From Alviniconcha marisindica (taxonomy: Eukaryota > Mollusca > Gastropoda > Provannidae), in contig JABMCL010001132.1 in assembly GCA_018857735.1 (NCBI GenBank), forward strand, positions 545,001-609,000: a stretch of DNA of 64,000 bases, read 5' to 3'. Position 1 is the first letter of the stretch, and every line of letters begins with the position of its first letter. A model generated the notes under the pieces. The model searched no databases. It saw only the letters and a program-made list of their open reading frames with translations, and was not told where the DNA came from. The position numbers and the translations under genes are program-made. Below are positions 1-32,974 of the stretch, piece after piece.

Positions 1-114
1 GGGGGGGGGGGTTGTTAGAGGTGACTGCACTGTTCAGTACTGAGACCAACCCCCAACACCAGTACCCCCTCAGCTAGTTGTTACGGTAACTGGTTTGCTG
101 CCTAGCAACACTGA

Positions 115-20201
<20,087 letters not shown>

Positions 20202-20929
20202 TTTCCTGTGCTGCTCTCTTCAGTGGTTTCTCAGCATTGCAATCCCACCTTCCCTGTTACAACCATTATTGTTGCTTTCAGAAATGCATCTTGTTGACCC
20301 ACGTATTATTATTATCAAGCATCAGAAAACAAATGCAGGTAAGCAACAACAACAACAACAACAACAAATGAAACAAAACAAAAAGACAGTTTCAAATGTG
20401 CATCAGAAAGGTAAAAAAGCTCTGCAGACTTTAACAATAACATGAGCACCCTTGTCCCTTCATTTGAAATTATACTTTGAGCTCTCTTAGTTTTACACTC
20501 TTGGTAAACCTGCAGTTTAGGTCTAGGGCACTGAACTAAGAAATTGGGTCAATGTTTGCACCTTTGTCACTTGAGTAAAGAAACCACAGGAACTGTCAGC
20601 AATCACTTTTAACATGTCAGAATCAGACGACTGTTTGAAAAATCCTCTGCGTCTGCATCCAAGTAACTCGCATTTTTCTAACTCAAGGAAACTATATTGT
20701 GAAGGCTGATGGGTAAACAACAACAGCAAACAAACAAGTCTACTCTCAAACAAGTAACTAAAAATAAATTTCAGTCATATCTTGTGTTTTTTAAGTTAAA
20801 ATGTGATCACTCACATATATACTACAATTACATGACCTCTTTACTCTTCAACTAGTGATGAAGGAACAAAACAGAAAAATGGTTGACAAAATGTCACTGT
20901 TGTATGCCCTAGGTAGACCAAAACCATAG

Positions 20930-21344
20930 CTGTCAACCCCTTTGGGGAGTAAACCTTAGTCCGGAGTTTGTGAACCTGTATTTCCTATATGCAGGCCGGG
21001 GTCTTTTGTTTTTTTTGCTGGTGGCAGCAGCATTTTGAATTCCGACCAGCACATGTGGCAGTGGAAGGAAGACACAATGTTGTGTGAAATACACATGAGC
21101 AACTTCAAATCTCACTTCTGACAAGATTTCTTAGCCTATTGCACTAGGCCAGTCAGTGTGTAATTTGGTGATGGTGTATTTTGGCTGCTCGTTCAACAGT
21201 TTCTCAATCTTTTTGCTTAGTTTAAAACAACAACAAAATTTCACGAAAATTTTGTTTTCCTGTATCCATTTTTCAACATGGCCATATCCCCCCAAAATAA
21301 TGAAAAAACTATATTTTATACCAGGAAACTGTATGGGTTGACAG
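20930..21344. mobile_element. Possible TIR element with 10-bp ends
   Basis: CTGTCAACCC at 20930-20939 is matched by GGGTTGACAG at 21335-21344. The 415-bp interior is non-coding and there is no visible target-site duplication. A 10-bp match at this spacing could arise by chance, so this is tentative. Confidence 0.4.
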
Positions 21345-22861
21345 GTGAGGTATGCAAAACTCTGGACACTTTCGTCAACACCAGTTTCTGATAACAGTTC
21401 ATAATCTCAGTTCTCATGTTTTATTGTTTGGCTTTGGAGAGTGGGTGTGAAACCTGGTTTTCCAGGTTTCCTGTTCAAGTGGTACCAAAACAGATGATTC
21501 ATCAGCTGATCATGTAGTCAAATCTGGACACTTGGTGACTATTATCATATGGAAAGCTTTTCGCCTGCCCTTTGATATATTTTCAGAATCAAATTCTGTG
21601 CACAAAATCCTATTTAAACCGACGTCCCCCGTGTGTACATGTCCCTTCCCTAATAGTCATAATAATGGTCTCTGTGGACGTAATTGTACCGCAACATTGT
21701 ACATATAGATTGCATACGCACATTACACTTTACTGATCATGTACCCAGTATGCACTGAAAGTGTCAGAGTCGTCAAAGTGATAAGCTGGACAGTAAAATC
21801 CAAGGAGACCAGCTTGGACACTACGGAAGAAGAAGAACAATAACAATGAGCATCTCTACCTTTACCCAAAGCCACACAGACATAACGCACGCCCATGCCC
21901 AAAGCTATGCTATTTGCTATGAAAGTTTCCAATTTCATGTAGTACAGTTAATTTCCAATATAATCTTGAAATGTACGGAACAAAGCAACAACTGACACAC
22001 ACTAAATAATGTCTTCGAATGCTGTAGGCTACATACAACATATCTCAGCACTTGGCTACAACGGGATCCTTCAGCTGCTGATTAGGTTTGTTGCAGTGGG
22101 AAGATTCTCATTCAGCACAGAGTAAAATCTCTCTAGCTAGCTTTATGGTGAACCCTTGGGCCTAAATGAGAAATTGCTAAATGGTCGAATAAATTTGAAT
22201 ACTAATCTGAAATCTTCCTTTTATTTGAAAATCTGTCATGAATGAGTGAGCAATTTATAGAAAATGACGTCTCTGGACTGTCAACATTCTATAATTATGT
22301 TTCAACACTTTCAATTCTGATTGAGCGTGCTACCCAATGTAGAAGGATCGGTGCAAGAGGCTGGACTTGCAGGCTTGTGACGACTTTACCTCAAATTCTT
22401 GACAAAATTCACAGCTTTTCTAAGCAATAAGAGTACCTAAAAGGTGGGGACATATATATGAAATATCAGGCGTACCGTAAACAGAAATCAAGCTGAAAGA
22501 ACCCAGGAAATAAGAAACTTTATTGATAATCACGGAAATGTAACAACTGCACATGCGCGCACCTGATTCAGCCTCTGCCACTGGGCCCATTAGCCCTATG
22601 CATGTGAACGTGACTTAAACCAGAGGCTCGTTCAGAACCTCTATCGCAGCTGAGCAGCCTGATCAGTCAGGAACCCAGCAAATCGGAAAACTCACGAAGA
22701 GTTGAGTAGGCGTACATTGGTTTCTACTTTTGTCCATTTCTTAGCATGTAGGATGGCAATGAAAATGCCTGATATTATACATACTGCATGCATAAATGGG
22801 CAGAAGCAAAGTAAGTAAACTGACAGAAACCATAAGGCTTATCAGTTAGGGACGGGGAGAA

Positions 22862-23107
22862 GGGGGGGGGGTATGGAGGTGGGGAAGAAGGAGATTATAT
22901 ACCTATCGCTACACTGTCACCACCAGAATGACTCGCGCATTAAGATGGGCAGCGATGAGAACCATTTTAATGTTCATAAATTGTGAGAAACAAAGTCAAA
23001 AGACAGTGTCCACAGACCACAACTTTTGAAGAGAAAAGAGAGCCGAAGTGGATTCAAACCGAGGCCCCTCCGCTTACCAGCCTAACGCCTTACCGCTCAC
23101 GCAGATT
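22862..23107 (-). mobile_element. tRNA-derived SINE family A, copy 1
   Basis: The minus strand reads GTGAGCGGTAAGGCGTTAGG and then a B-box-like GGTTTGAATCC. The body follows with AAAATGGTTCTCATCGCTGC and CATCTTAATG, ending in CCCCACCTCC. The same order is found at 41874-42165 and 58058-58312. It lies about 220 bp upstream of the MPST start. Confidence 0.8.
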
Positions 23108-23327
23108 TTTTTTATTTTATTAATCTTTATAGCTCAGCGTAGTACATTTAATCGTAGTGAATGTTGAACGGAGCCACGCTCTGGAAACAAGGTGAAGGAC
23201 TCTCCGATATCACTTCCGCTTGACTGAGTCTTCGGCATTTGAGCAATCGAAGCTTGTCTGGTACGCAGTGCAGTACCTGTAGGTCGCAACAACAACAGCT
23301 GCAAAAGAGCAATTTCAAAGTTCCAAC

Positions 23328-26300
23328 ATGAATAAAGTCGACACTATCGTTAGTATTAAATGGCTGGCAGAAACGGTAGCAAAGACGCCGAAGAATTTTC
23401 GTGTTTTGGACGGGTCCTGGCACCTACCTAACGCGAACAGAAATGCCCGAGAGGAATACACCCGCGAACATATCCCAGGAGCTATGTTCTTCGACATTGA
23501 TGAGTGTGCTGACCAGACGGCCACAAAGCTGAACCACATGCTTCCGAAGCTAGCTGATTTTGAAAAATACGTCGGCAGATTAGGAATCAACAACAACACC
23601 CACGTTGTCGTCTATGATAACAGCGACAAATTCCCGCTCTTCTCGGCGCAGCGTGTGTGGTGGACCTTCCGTGCCTTTGGTCACCAAAACATCTCCGTGC
23701 TGGATGGAGGGCTGCAGAAATGGAAGAAGCTGAAACACCCTGTTACCGACACTGTGGAGCAAGTGCCAGTAGAAAAATTCTCTGCGCGCTTCATTCCAGA
23801 CTTGGTGAAAAGTTTCGAACAGGTTGAGACCAACCAGTTCAAAGATAAAAAGTTCACTCTTGTTGATGCAAGACCTGCACCACGCTTTACTGGGAAGGCA
23901 CCAGAACCAAGACCCGGTACGACATTAAATGTTTTACAGTCTACTATTAATTAATGATAACAATGACGTGTTTGCTTTTAGTTTTAGTCTTGCTATAAAT
24001 TACACAAAGACAGTCTGTCTTGATACTCATTACATAATATTAGCAGGAACTGCATGCATTTTGCCTCTCCTGATTAAATTTTTATAACATTTTAAACATA
24101 AGAATGTTGTCATTGTGTGTGTTTACTGTTACTGATGAATTGAAAATATTCCAGACATTTTCAGAAATGTATGATATTTTTTTATGTTATATTTATAACA
24201 TTAACAACCAGGGGGGAAAACATGATGCAATTACTGAATTAGAATCACTGTCAATATGTCATACAGGGATCGCATTAGATTAACTTGACTAAGTTAGTAA
24301 GTAACACTGAGAGAGAGAGAAGAAGAAGAAAGGGATTGCAGTTCTTTTTCTTTTGTATAGTGTCCAACTTCAGTATTATGAAAACATAACTCCCAGCACC
24401 ATATGGTCACCTGTAAAAAACTGCTGAGTCAAAATTACACACGATTGAGTATGGTCTTGCTCTGCGTCACTGACTCAGCAGTTTTTTTAGAGCTATATAT
24501 ATATATATATAGAATGACCATCCCCTTCCTCTCCGACAGAAACCCTCTCTGGACTCAGTCAATTTTAATTTAAGCAACCTAAAAACATTTATTTTTCCAA
24601 AAATGTAGACCTGCCATGTTTTCTGTTCCATGGGCATGGACCATGCTGCTGTCTTCATCCATCTCAAGTCTCTGTTTGCTGCCCGTTTTTGTTTGCTGCC
24701 CGTTTTAAAATGTGTAAATTTAGCTTTGTATAGTTGGAATGCTCGTGTGTGTGGGTGCCTCTGTCAGTCTGTGTGTGTATGCACTTAGAATAGTCTCTAT
24801 GAACAAGATTTTGTGCTTTACAAATACTTTTAGTTTTATTATTATTATTTTCCAACTCAAAGTGAATTTTGATGCATAGTGATAGTCTGTATAAACAGTC
24901 AGTTGCTGTGTGCAATTTTCAGCTGGCCCTCAGAGACACTGCAATCTGTGTTTATTGATATTAATATAATATTAATAATAAGAATATGTATTGCAGTGGA
25001 TGAGATGTCACAGACACAGAGACCATGTGTTTTTTATTTTAAATGGATAATGCATAGAGCAATGGGTTTCTCTTTTTGCCATTTGTCTGATTGGTGACTT
25101 AATTCTTTCTGGTGTTGTGGTTGCTCATAGATATTAGATATAATATGGGTCCTGGTCAGATTTTGGCACTAGGGAAGGAGACAAATTGAGCTGGGTTTTG
25201 TTTGTTTTTATGTTGTTACGTTGTAAACTTGTATGTGTGTGTGTGTGTATTTTTTTGTTTTGTTTTTAACTCACGGCATAATGACAGACTGAGAAGGTAA
25301 GGGCAGTTGAGCAAAATACTCAGAAAATACAGAACTGTTTATCATGTAATAGTTTTAGTTGTTTAATTAACATGGGCTTAACTTCTGTCTGTGCAGCTCT
25401 TGCATTTTCCTGATTTTGCAATCTTTTAGAATTTTACGTCAGAATAGTCTGATGCAATTCCAAATAGGTGAGTGTACTGTTATCAGTGAAAATTCAGAGC
25501 TCATGCTTTGCACGTGCAGCTCAGTCACAAAATAAAACTGAGTTCCCTCACTGACTTTAAAAAGAAAAGGCAACTGAAAACATACAACAGGTACCTGATG
25601 AAACAGCTTGCGTCACCATTTTTTATTCTGTGGTGTTTAAATCTTTTTGCAGTGAACTTTTGATGATATATTGCATCATTCTAGAAAAGGGATGTTCTTG
25701 TGGATTAATGAATTTAAACCCAAGCTATTTTGACATCACAAGTATTATATTGGTCCATTTTGGTTTGGTTTGGTGTGTGTGTGAAAACTTATGCTGGCAG
25801 ATGGAGCCAAAAAATGCCACAGAAAAATAAATTTTAAATTATAAGAGGAATTCATTGTTCATACAACAAAAATGCTTTATTTTTTTATTTTTTTTTACAG
25901 GAACTGTTTATTTTAGTTTTAATGCCTATGTTGCGAAAGTAAAACTCAAAATGTTTGTTGTTTCTTATTCTTTGTGTGCACAGATATCAAGCCTGGCCAC
26001 ATCCCAGGCTCTATCAACATGCCATTCCCCAGCCTGATGAATCTGGAAGAACAGACATTCAAGAGCAAGGAAGAACTTGTCAAGATATTTAATCAGCTGT
26101 CTATTGACCTCAGCAAGCCTGTCGTTGCCACTTGTGGATCAGGTACCATCAGTCATATGAAAGAAATGATCACTGATAATTTTGATATTGTCACATTGTG
26201 TAGGTACCATCAGTCATCTAATACTGTAATAGAAATGATCGTTGATAATTTTGATATTGTATATTATATGGTGGCTCTGACTCTGACTGTCTGAGCATTC

Positions 26301-26372
26301 ATTTATAATGTGCAGTTAACAAACAGAGGAAAGAAAATTATTTTAAAATTGTCCATCATCTTTTGCAGGATG

Positions 26373-26409
<37 letters not shown>

Positions 26410-27953
26410 ATCAATGTTTTTTGACTTGCAATTGCATGAAAAATCATGTGAATTTATTTATGAGTAGTCTCTGTCTATTGATCTTTTTTTGAACTATAAT
26501 TGAAGCCATCAAAAGTCCCATTTCCTGTCTTGTTCTCTCTAGTCTTGGTTATTGTAATGCTTTCCTTGCTGGCTCTCCTTGGATTCTTCTTCATAATATT
26601 CAAAGATTGATCATTTGCTCAGCTCGCTCGCCTTGTCCAATGTCTGCAAATCCCCTAAGTGGCCTAACTATGCCCACATCACTCCTTTACTCTTTGCTCT
26701 CCACTGGTTACCAGTCAGTAGCCGGATTCAATACAGAATAGCTCTCACCTGCTTCCACATGTTTTCTGGTACAGACTACAGCTCCTCGATACCTCTCCAA
26801 GGTACTTCATCTCTTTACAGGTTGCTTCATCTCTACTCTGCTTCTCACTCTTTTTGCTTAAGTCAGAGTCAAATACTCAGATCTTCCATGTTCTGAGGAT
26901 AGGCAGAAGGACTCCTGGGGAAAGACGCTTTCAAATCAATACATCAGACCTGTTGTGTGGAACTGAGTTTCTCTCTTCTTCTTTCTGTCAGGCATTCCTC
27001 TTCACTCTCTTCTTTTAATTTAAGTCAAAACTGAAAAACGACCTCTTCTCTTCAGCTTACTGATTTTGTTGTTTCTTCTCCCTTCCACCAACCCATCACT
27101 AGTAATGCTTGTATTTTGTAGTGTGTGTGTGTGTGGTACATACACATGTGTATGCACTTGTGCTCATGTGTTTGTATGTGGACAAGGTCATACATGTACA
27201 AGGGCAGGCTGGACCCAACTTGGTCAGAGAGGAAGTTTCCTCACTTGATTACCTGATGTATTTCTGTAGATTAGAAGAGCTCCTGGTTGCAAAGAAACCA
27301 GAAGAAGCCAGTGAGGCTATCACAATCAAGCATCAACTTTGGTAAATTTCCTGACAAACTGAGCCAAGTTCTTCAGTTCAAAACTCAAAAAGAAAAATGC
27401 CATCTGCTAACTAGGCACATCATATGCATATAAAATGTTCATAGGAGGTGACCTGACTGGCCAGTCAGAAAGTTCCTGTGCCCTTTCTGATAGCAAAGAG
27501 AATCAGGAACACAAAGTTTGTTTTGCCTTGCTATTTAAAGTAGGCATGGGGAATAAATTAATAAAAATTCTCAGTATGTAGAAACTGAAATCTGAATTTG
27601 CATCTGTTGAGACACCGCATAGCACCTGTCAGGTTGTTGTTGTTTTTAGGCTACAATGTAAGAAACAGTAGTAGAGTGTAAGTTAGATCATACGCCTGTA
27701 GTCCGTGCATGGACCTAGTCAATGCATGGATCCTGGGCTGTGGACACACAACATGCTTCTCAAGTGCTTCCACATGTTTATAGGCAATAAACAGGTTATT
27801 ATGTGGTCTTGTTTTTCAGGAATCTCAGCATGCCAGGTGGCACTTGCAGCTTTTGTCTGTGGCAAGGAAGACGTGGCCGTCTATGATGGATCCTGGGTAG
27901 AGTGGTTCCAACGCGCTAAGCCTGACCAGATGAAAGACGTCCCAACTGACTAA
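23328..27953 (+). CDS. MPST: 3-mercaptopyruvate/thiosulfate sulfurtransferase (two-domain rhodanese)
   Basis: Transfers sulfane sulfur from 3-mercaptopyruvate to thiols, feeding H2S and persulfide production and cyanide detoxification. Exons 23328-23916, 25984-26142 and 27820-27953 are GT-AG spliced, with phases joining exactly, giving 293 residues (vertebrate homologues are about 297). The N-terminal non-catalytic rhodanese domain includes [12 protein letters not shown] and [12 protein letters not shown]. The C-terminal domain has [11 protein letters not shown] and the active loop CGSGIS with catalytic Cys247. CGSG is the mercaptopyruvate-type loop, whereas thiosulfate rhodaneses have CRKG. 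The two arginines that bind mercaptopyruvate in the human enzyme appear conserved in VDARPAPRF and PEPRP. There is no obvious mitochondrial presequence, so the location is probably cytosolic. Start chosen as the first ATG after an in-frame-open 5' UTR, with a length fitting the family. Oddities: loop position 6 is Ser rather than the usual Thr, and the donor after exon 2 is duplicated. Confidence 0.94.
23917..25983 (+). other. MPST intron 1
   Basis: This 2.1-kb AT-rich intron begins GTACGAC and ends TTTGTGTGCACAG. It holds a LINE 3' remnant (24520-24860) and a short (TA)n run near 24495. The rest has no recognisable feature. Confidence 0.85.
24520..24860 (+). mobile_element. LINE 3' remnant with GTGCTTTACAAATAC...(ATT)n tail
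   Basis: Degenerate coding traces (…[10 protein letters not shown]) resemble the LINE terminal FKSALKTHLF motif. They are followed by a GT-rich 3' UTR and a tail TGTGCTTTACAAATACT with TTATTATTATT. Similar tails end several SINE-like sequences in the window. Confidence 0.5.
26142..26266 (+). repeat. Two-copy ~62-bp duplication starting at MPST exon 2 donor
   Basis: GGTACCATCAGTCAT...GAAATGATC...GATAATTTTGATATTGT occurs at 26142 and again at 26204. The first copy contains the functional exon 2 donor (CAG/GTACC). The second has TAG/GTACC and could act as an alternative donor adding 62 nt. Confidence 0.85.
26385..26406. repeat. (AT)n microsatellite
   Basis: Uninterrupted AT dinucleotide run in MPST intron 2. 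Confidence 0.9.
26530..27090 (+). mobile_element. LINE reverse-transcriptase C-terminal fragment, degenerate
   Basis: Across frameshifts the plus strand reads [31 protein letters not shown] and [17 protein letters not shown], with later VVWN and KTEKRPLF. This is the ordered signature of the region after the RT domain in CR1/L2/Rex-type LINEs. A GT microsatellite follows. It is inactive and 5' truncated, inside MPST intron 2. Confidence 0.85.
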
Positions 27954-29359
27954 TCCTGTCCAGAACAAGTAGTGCTGTTGGAAATCCTTTGTCTGTACAG
28001 ACAGAAAACCTCTGGACCCTCATTACTTCTCTGACCACAAAACCCTCTCCCAGAACCACAGTTTGGCTAAATTCCATGTTTACAAGCATTTAAATGCTTT
28101 TTGTTTTGTTTTTAACATGATTTTTGCTCAACAGAAAACTGAACAAATCGATCTAGTGGTGAGATTTAGGGTCTGGTACTAGTCAATTTATTTTTTTATT
28201 TTTACACATTTGAATTCAGCTTGGGGAAGAAAATTCCATAGTCAATTTCCTCAGAATTTGTAACTTGCAAAGACAAAGGGGGTCATGCAATCTTCACTTG
28301 TTCAGTTTAAAAAAAAAAAAATCACATGTGACTCGACACTTGTAGAGCACTACATTACTAAAGCTTGGAATTGCTTCCAGGTGTTTGGTTTCCTTTCTAT
28401 TTTCTGTTAGAGTAGCAGATGGGCAAGGTAACTGGCATCTTCTGAAGATAATGGATAATATGCACAGCTGTGATGTTCATGGAGATTTTGTTGTTGTTTT
28501 TAGTGTTATTTGCACTGTTCGCTAACACTCTAACAGTATCACCAAACTACTGGATTGATCATTTGAGGCAGAACCATACTCAAATGCAGAAGCTACCAAA
28601 AATGTACCCTCATCTGGAGACTTCTGAATTGTCTTCATTAGCAGTAGCGGCATGCTGCCTTTTTCAGTAAGAAACTTATCTGACTATTGTATTCAAGATG
28701 TGGTTGGAAGGGAAGAGTCCTCAGTGTCTAGCTAACAGCACACCAAGTTCTGTCAGTTTTGTTGGAGAACGTCTGTTGATGCCCTTGGGTTTGCAGAGTT
28801 TAATCAACTGAGTTTATTCTGTCCTACCTTTGAGATCACTCAAACTTTCTTCAGATAGTAGTTCTATATGATTCCATTTGACTTTTCCTAACTTACAGCA
28901 GAGGTTCTTAAGACTTTCATGTTTGGAAAAAGAGTATGACCTGCATTATAATATTGGCATAAAATGGACTAAGACTATAGTATAGTATATAAAATAAATA
29001 TATATTTTATATATATTTTTTATGTTAGTGTGTCTGTTTTTAATTGGACAGATTGCTAAAAATAAAAATAAAAGGGGGGGGTGTTGCATTTGTTGTACTC
29101 TAGTTTGAGCACTTCTTTCACACAAAATTTTTGCATTAAATTTAAAGAACAAATTTTTATGATTCGTTTCTGCAAACCAAGCACGTTTGATACTCAGAAT
29201 AATTGTGTGTTTTTTAGTTCAAGTATATCTTATTTATGTTGCACCTCACAAAATAATTGTTGTTTACTTCAAGTATCTGTTATTTATGTTGTACCTTTGT
29301 GTCATAAATTAAATTTCATTTGTGGCTTGTCACATGTACTTGTGTAATCAGGAAACAAG

Positions 29360-29595
29360 CATGACATTCTTTTTTGTTATAACACATGTACTACTGTTCT
29401 GGTTATTTATGATGACAATTACCATGGATTATCACAATGTTGGAAAGAAAAGCCTTCATGATTTTTGTTACATGCACAATATTCTTTTGTGGTTGTTGTT
29501 ATAACACCTGTGCTACTATAATGGGTATTTAGGCTCACAATCATCATTGACCCTAACATCATACTGTTGGAAAGAAAAGCCTTCATGATTTGTGC
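29360..29595. repeat. Two-copy ~130-bp tandem duplication
   Basis: GACATTCTTTTTTGTTATAA...GTTGGAAAGAAAAGCCTTC is followed by a diverged second copy with the same GTTGGAAAGAAAAGCCTTC and CATGATTT end. Non-coding. Confidence 0.8.
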
Positions 29596-32149
29596 TATGG
29601 TTGGTTAGAACATCTTAATCATGTGTCACTGTTCTGTCCTTCATTTGGCCCAAACCAGTATACTGATTTGGCAGATTTTAAGAAGGTGCCATTGGCCTGC
29701 TGTGTGGTTGAGTGGGTGTATGGGCAAGTGATGTCTCGGAAAACTTTAGCCATATCTTTACAATATGTGGAACACAGCTATCCCTTATTTAAGGCTCATT
29801 AAACTCTAAGACTGGCCTCACTGTCTACAAAATTCCCCATTTGAATTTTTCTATCAAGCTGATGTGGAATAACGGGCAGTCTCTGTTCGATGAAGTGTAA
29901 GCTGATCAAGATGTATGATGTTACTTCCACAGTAGTCCATATTACATCATTATCATAGTGGATACTAACAGGTGTCTCTGGTGCCAGGATAATGTGCATT
30001 CCATGTTTTAAATGTGAAAAACAGATCTTTCTTAGGCAGTGTTAGCCATAGTAAACTTGGTGTTGATTTTACTAAAAAAAAATCCCTCTTCAGTTTGTCT
30101 CAGTCAGGCAAGACTAACAGAGTAGTGCTAGTAAAAGTACAGATACATATACCTTTGGCGAGCAATATTAAAATTTAAATATGATCAGTGCAAAAAAGAA
30201 GACACAATATTCAATTGTATCTTCATTTTTGCACTAACCATATTTAAGAACTAAGGTTGAGAAATGTGCAGATGAGGAAAACTAATGCTATGTGACAGTA
30301 AAATACACTGCACAAAAACAAACATACATGGCACAAAAACAAAAATTGTCATTCTACTGTTTATTTTGACTGTAAATTTTGTAACTTATATTTTACTGTT
30401 GTAAGAATAAGTAAGTAACTTGATGTTTTACACCCAGTCAACCAGTACAGTCATATCAGGGCGAACCTGACGTTAAAATCAAATCACTAATTAAGTAGAA
30501 AGCTCTATAGTTAGGTGAGCATAAAAGTGTACTGGACCATGGTTTGATTTAAATACTTAAGTGTTCTTTTTGGGTTGTGCAAAGAGTCTTAGTCCATTTG
30601 TATGAGATGTATGTGTGCTATTCTATTTATTTTCACATCTTGCCTGTGTGTATTCTTCACAAGTGCATAAATTTGTTCAGTTTTAGTGCCATATTTGTTG
30701 TGCCTTTTTTGTGTAGGCCATTTTGTATGTAAACCCCCCCACCCCCCTTCCATTTTGTGTGTGTAGTAAGATGTCAAAGGAAGGATTTCAAGGCTTACAA
30801 GAAATGTTCTAGAGGGTCAGTATTGGACCATTTTTATGACTTTTAAGGATTTCCAGGCTTACAAGAAAAGAAGAAAAGTTCTAGAGGGTCAGTATTGTTA
30901 TAACTACCATTTTTATGATTTTCAGCAACTGATGTCACCATCTTGTTTTAGGGGTTGTTGAGGCCTACTATGCATCATCAACCAAAGGTTTATACTGTAT
31001 AGCAGATCTTTCCATTTGTATGAATCATGAGTGCGGTCATTCAAGAAGTGGTCCCTGGATTTGAACAGTTTTTGTAACTGTAACAATTAAATCAAGTTTG
31101 CTCACTTGAGGCAAAACAAGCCCAATGGTTCAGTGCATTTAAATACTTGCATGTGAAGCAAGTGTTTGCTTTAAAAAAGTATATTGGCTGAAACTATTAG
31201 CGTTGGCCACTTATATGTAAATAGGTGAAAACTGAAAAGAGTCTAAAAGTGACAAGAGTCTAAAAGAGGGAGAATTTTATTTAACATCTATGACCATTAG
31301 TGATAACATCATGGAGAAAGACTGCATTGTGAGAAAGGAAATGTTGTGATAATCCTTTCTTTCGTTTGTTGGTGTCATATTATATTTAATTTTGTTATGT
31401 TGCTTATTTGCTCAAACACCAAGGTAACTGTACTTTGTTGATGAGAGTGAAGAGTTGCATTTATATGGTTACTTTATTTTTTCAGCTTGAAACGTAAACA
31501 GAAGCTTGTTTTGTTTTTGCCAAATGGTTGTGTTACTCATTTACTTTAAAATTCATTAAAGTGATTTAAATGTAATCAGAAGCTTGGTTAGCTAAGACTG
31601 TGAGAGTATTATGCTCATAGTCAATAATCATAGCATGTTTTTTTTCTGCTGGTGTTATTTTTTCTCATTTTTTTCTTTATTTAAATGAGATTGTTTGAAA
31701 TGTATCAGAAGCATGTGTTGGTTTGACAAGCAGCTGCATGTGGGTGTTATTTTTGAATGATTTAAATTAAAGCAGAAGAGACCAAAATTAAATCAGAAGC
31801 TACAGGTCAAAAAGGTATTATTTTTTGGGGAGCTGTGTTCCGTCTTGGTGGTAAAAATATACGTTGTTTATCTTTGTTTACTTGTTGGATTACTCTGATT
31901 CAGTAATGTACAAATGTTTCGAAGATTATAGTTGCACATACGTATGAGGTACGTATACAGGTTTTTTAACAGTACGTTGAAAATGCACGTTTTCTGAACA
32001 GTTTGTTGAAGAAGAAATTTTTGTTGGCATTGTGTCTGTTTGACCAGATTGTGACCAAGAAGGAATTCATTGGTGAATAAAACAGCACCAGTAATCAGGT
32101 TCTTTTCTCATTTATTTGAACATGTACATGCATTACTTGTGTGTTGTTT

Positions 32150-32430
32150 AGTTATTTTTGTTTTAATTCAACCATTCAGCAAAACTATATCCAACATGTA
32201 CATTATAATATAAGCAAGTACAACATGAAGCAAGAGTGTAAACAATAATTGCATTAAATTTACATATAATATTACTTATGTGTATAATTATTTTGTTTTT
32301 ATTCAACCATCCAGTAAAGACATCTGCAACGTACACATTAGTCATTATAATCGTTATAAGCAAGAACAGCAAGAAGCAAGAGTGTAAACAGTAACTGCAT
32401 TTACTAGTTTTATTTTCACTTCCACCTTTC
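32150..32430. repeat. Two-copy ~140-bp tandem duplication
   Basis: ATTCAACCATTCAG...GAAGCAAGAGTGTAAACA and ATTCAACCATCCAG...GAAGCAAGAGTGTAAACA lie head to tail with about 15% divergence by eye. Confidence 0.8.
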
Positions 32431-32870
32431 CTCCAAACTCTGCCATAGTTGGTTACAGTACCACTCAACGGGCACTCTCCACATGTCTGTCCAACGCTCT
32501 CAGTGTCCTCCGAAAAGTTTGGGTACTACTACTAATATATAGTAATAAGACTGTGCAAGTAACAGAGCATTAAAGCATGTGCATTAAACATGATGCGCAT
32601 ACGCCACAAGTAAAATAAAAAAAAATCCATCTCAGTGCAAATGATTTTGGTTTTACTTGTGCTGGTGTGAGTAATGTGGGCAGCTAGAAACCTGATATAA
32701 TCTGAGTTGTCTGTTAGTGTAACAAACTTACTCCCATTTGAGTAACAACGAAGGCCTATGGCGTAACCAGTTATGGTGGTTGGATGTTGTAAGCCGGTTC
32801 TTGGAGTTTGCCGTTGGCCAAGAGAAGCAAAAACTGGAAAATTGTTGCAAAGAGAAAAATGGCTTATCAA
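32405..32870 (+). repeat. Dispersed repeat, copy 2 (see 4990-5440)
   Basis: Carries the same ordered blocks as the first copy in the same orientation. It lies just downstream of the polyamine oxidase stop codon in transcript terms, so it probably forms part of that gene's 3' UTR. Confidence 0.75.
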
Positions 32871-32974
32871 GTAACAACAACAATGAAACAAAGATTAGGA
32901 AGATGGGGAACGTTCACGTTCTTGTCACAACTTCTCCTTCTACCTTGAACATCCAGGGTAAACGAGTTGACCGT

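Larger units (their letters stand above)
20202..23327. other. Divergent intergenic region between TSC2 and MPST
   Basis: This 3.1-kb spacer should hold the promoters and 5' UTRs of both flanking genes. No reading frame in it looks coding. It contains a TIR-flanked segment (20930-21344), a SINE (22862-23107), a possible short relic of repeat family C near 22829, and CAA and purine-rich tracts. No TATA box could be assigned. The MPST 5' UTR probably starts near 23200-23300. Confidence 0.6.
27954..32974. other. Convergent intergenic region between MPST and polyamine oxidase
   Basis: AT-rich, with the 3' UTRs of both genes presumably at its ends. AATAAA candidates for MPST lie near 28990, and for the minus-strand oxidase near 32111 and 32296. 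It contains two-copy tandem duplications at about 29215-29300, 29360-29590, 30780-30920 and 32150-32430, a family D repeat at 30407-30485, and dispersed-repeat copy 2. No frame looks coding. Confidence 0.6.

Noticed and set aside
23041..23110. Possible tRNA gene (minus strand, B box GGTTTGAATCC)
   Set aside because: No cloverleaf can be closed, and the downstream body matches two other copies, so it is the head of a SINE.
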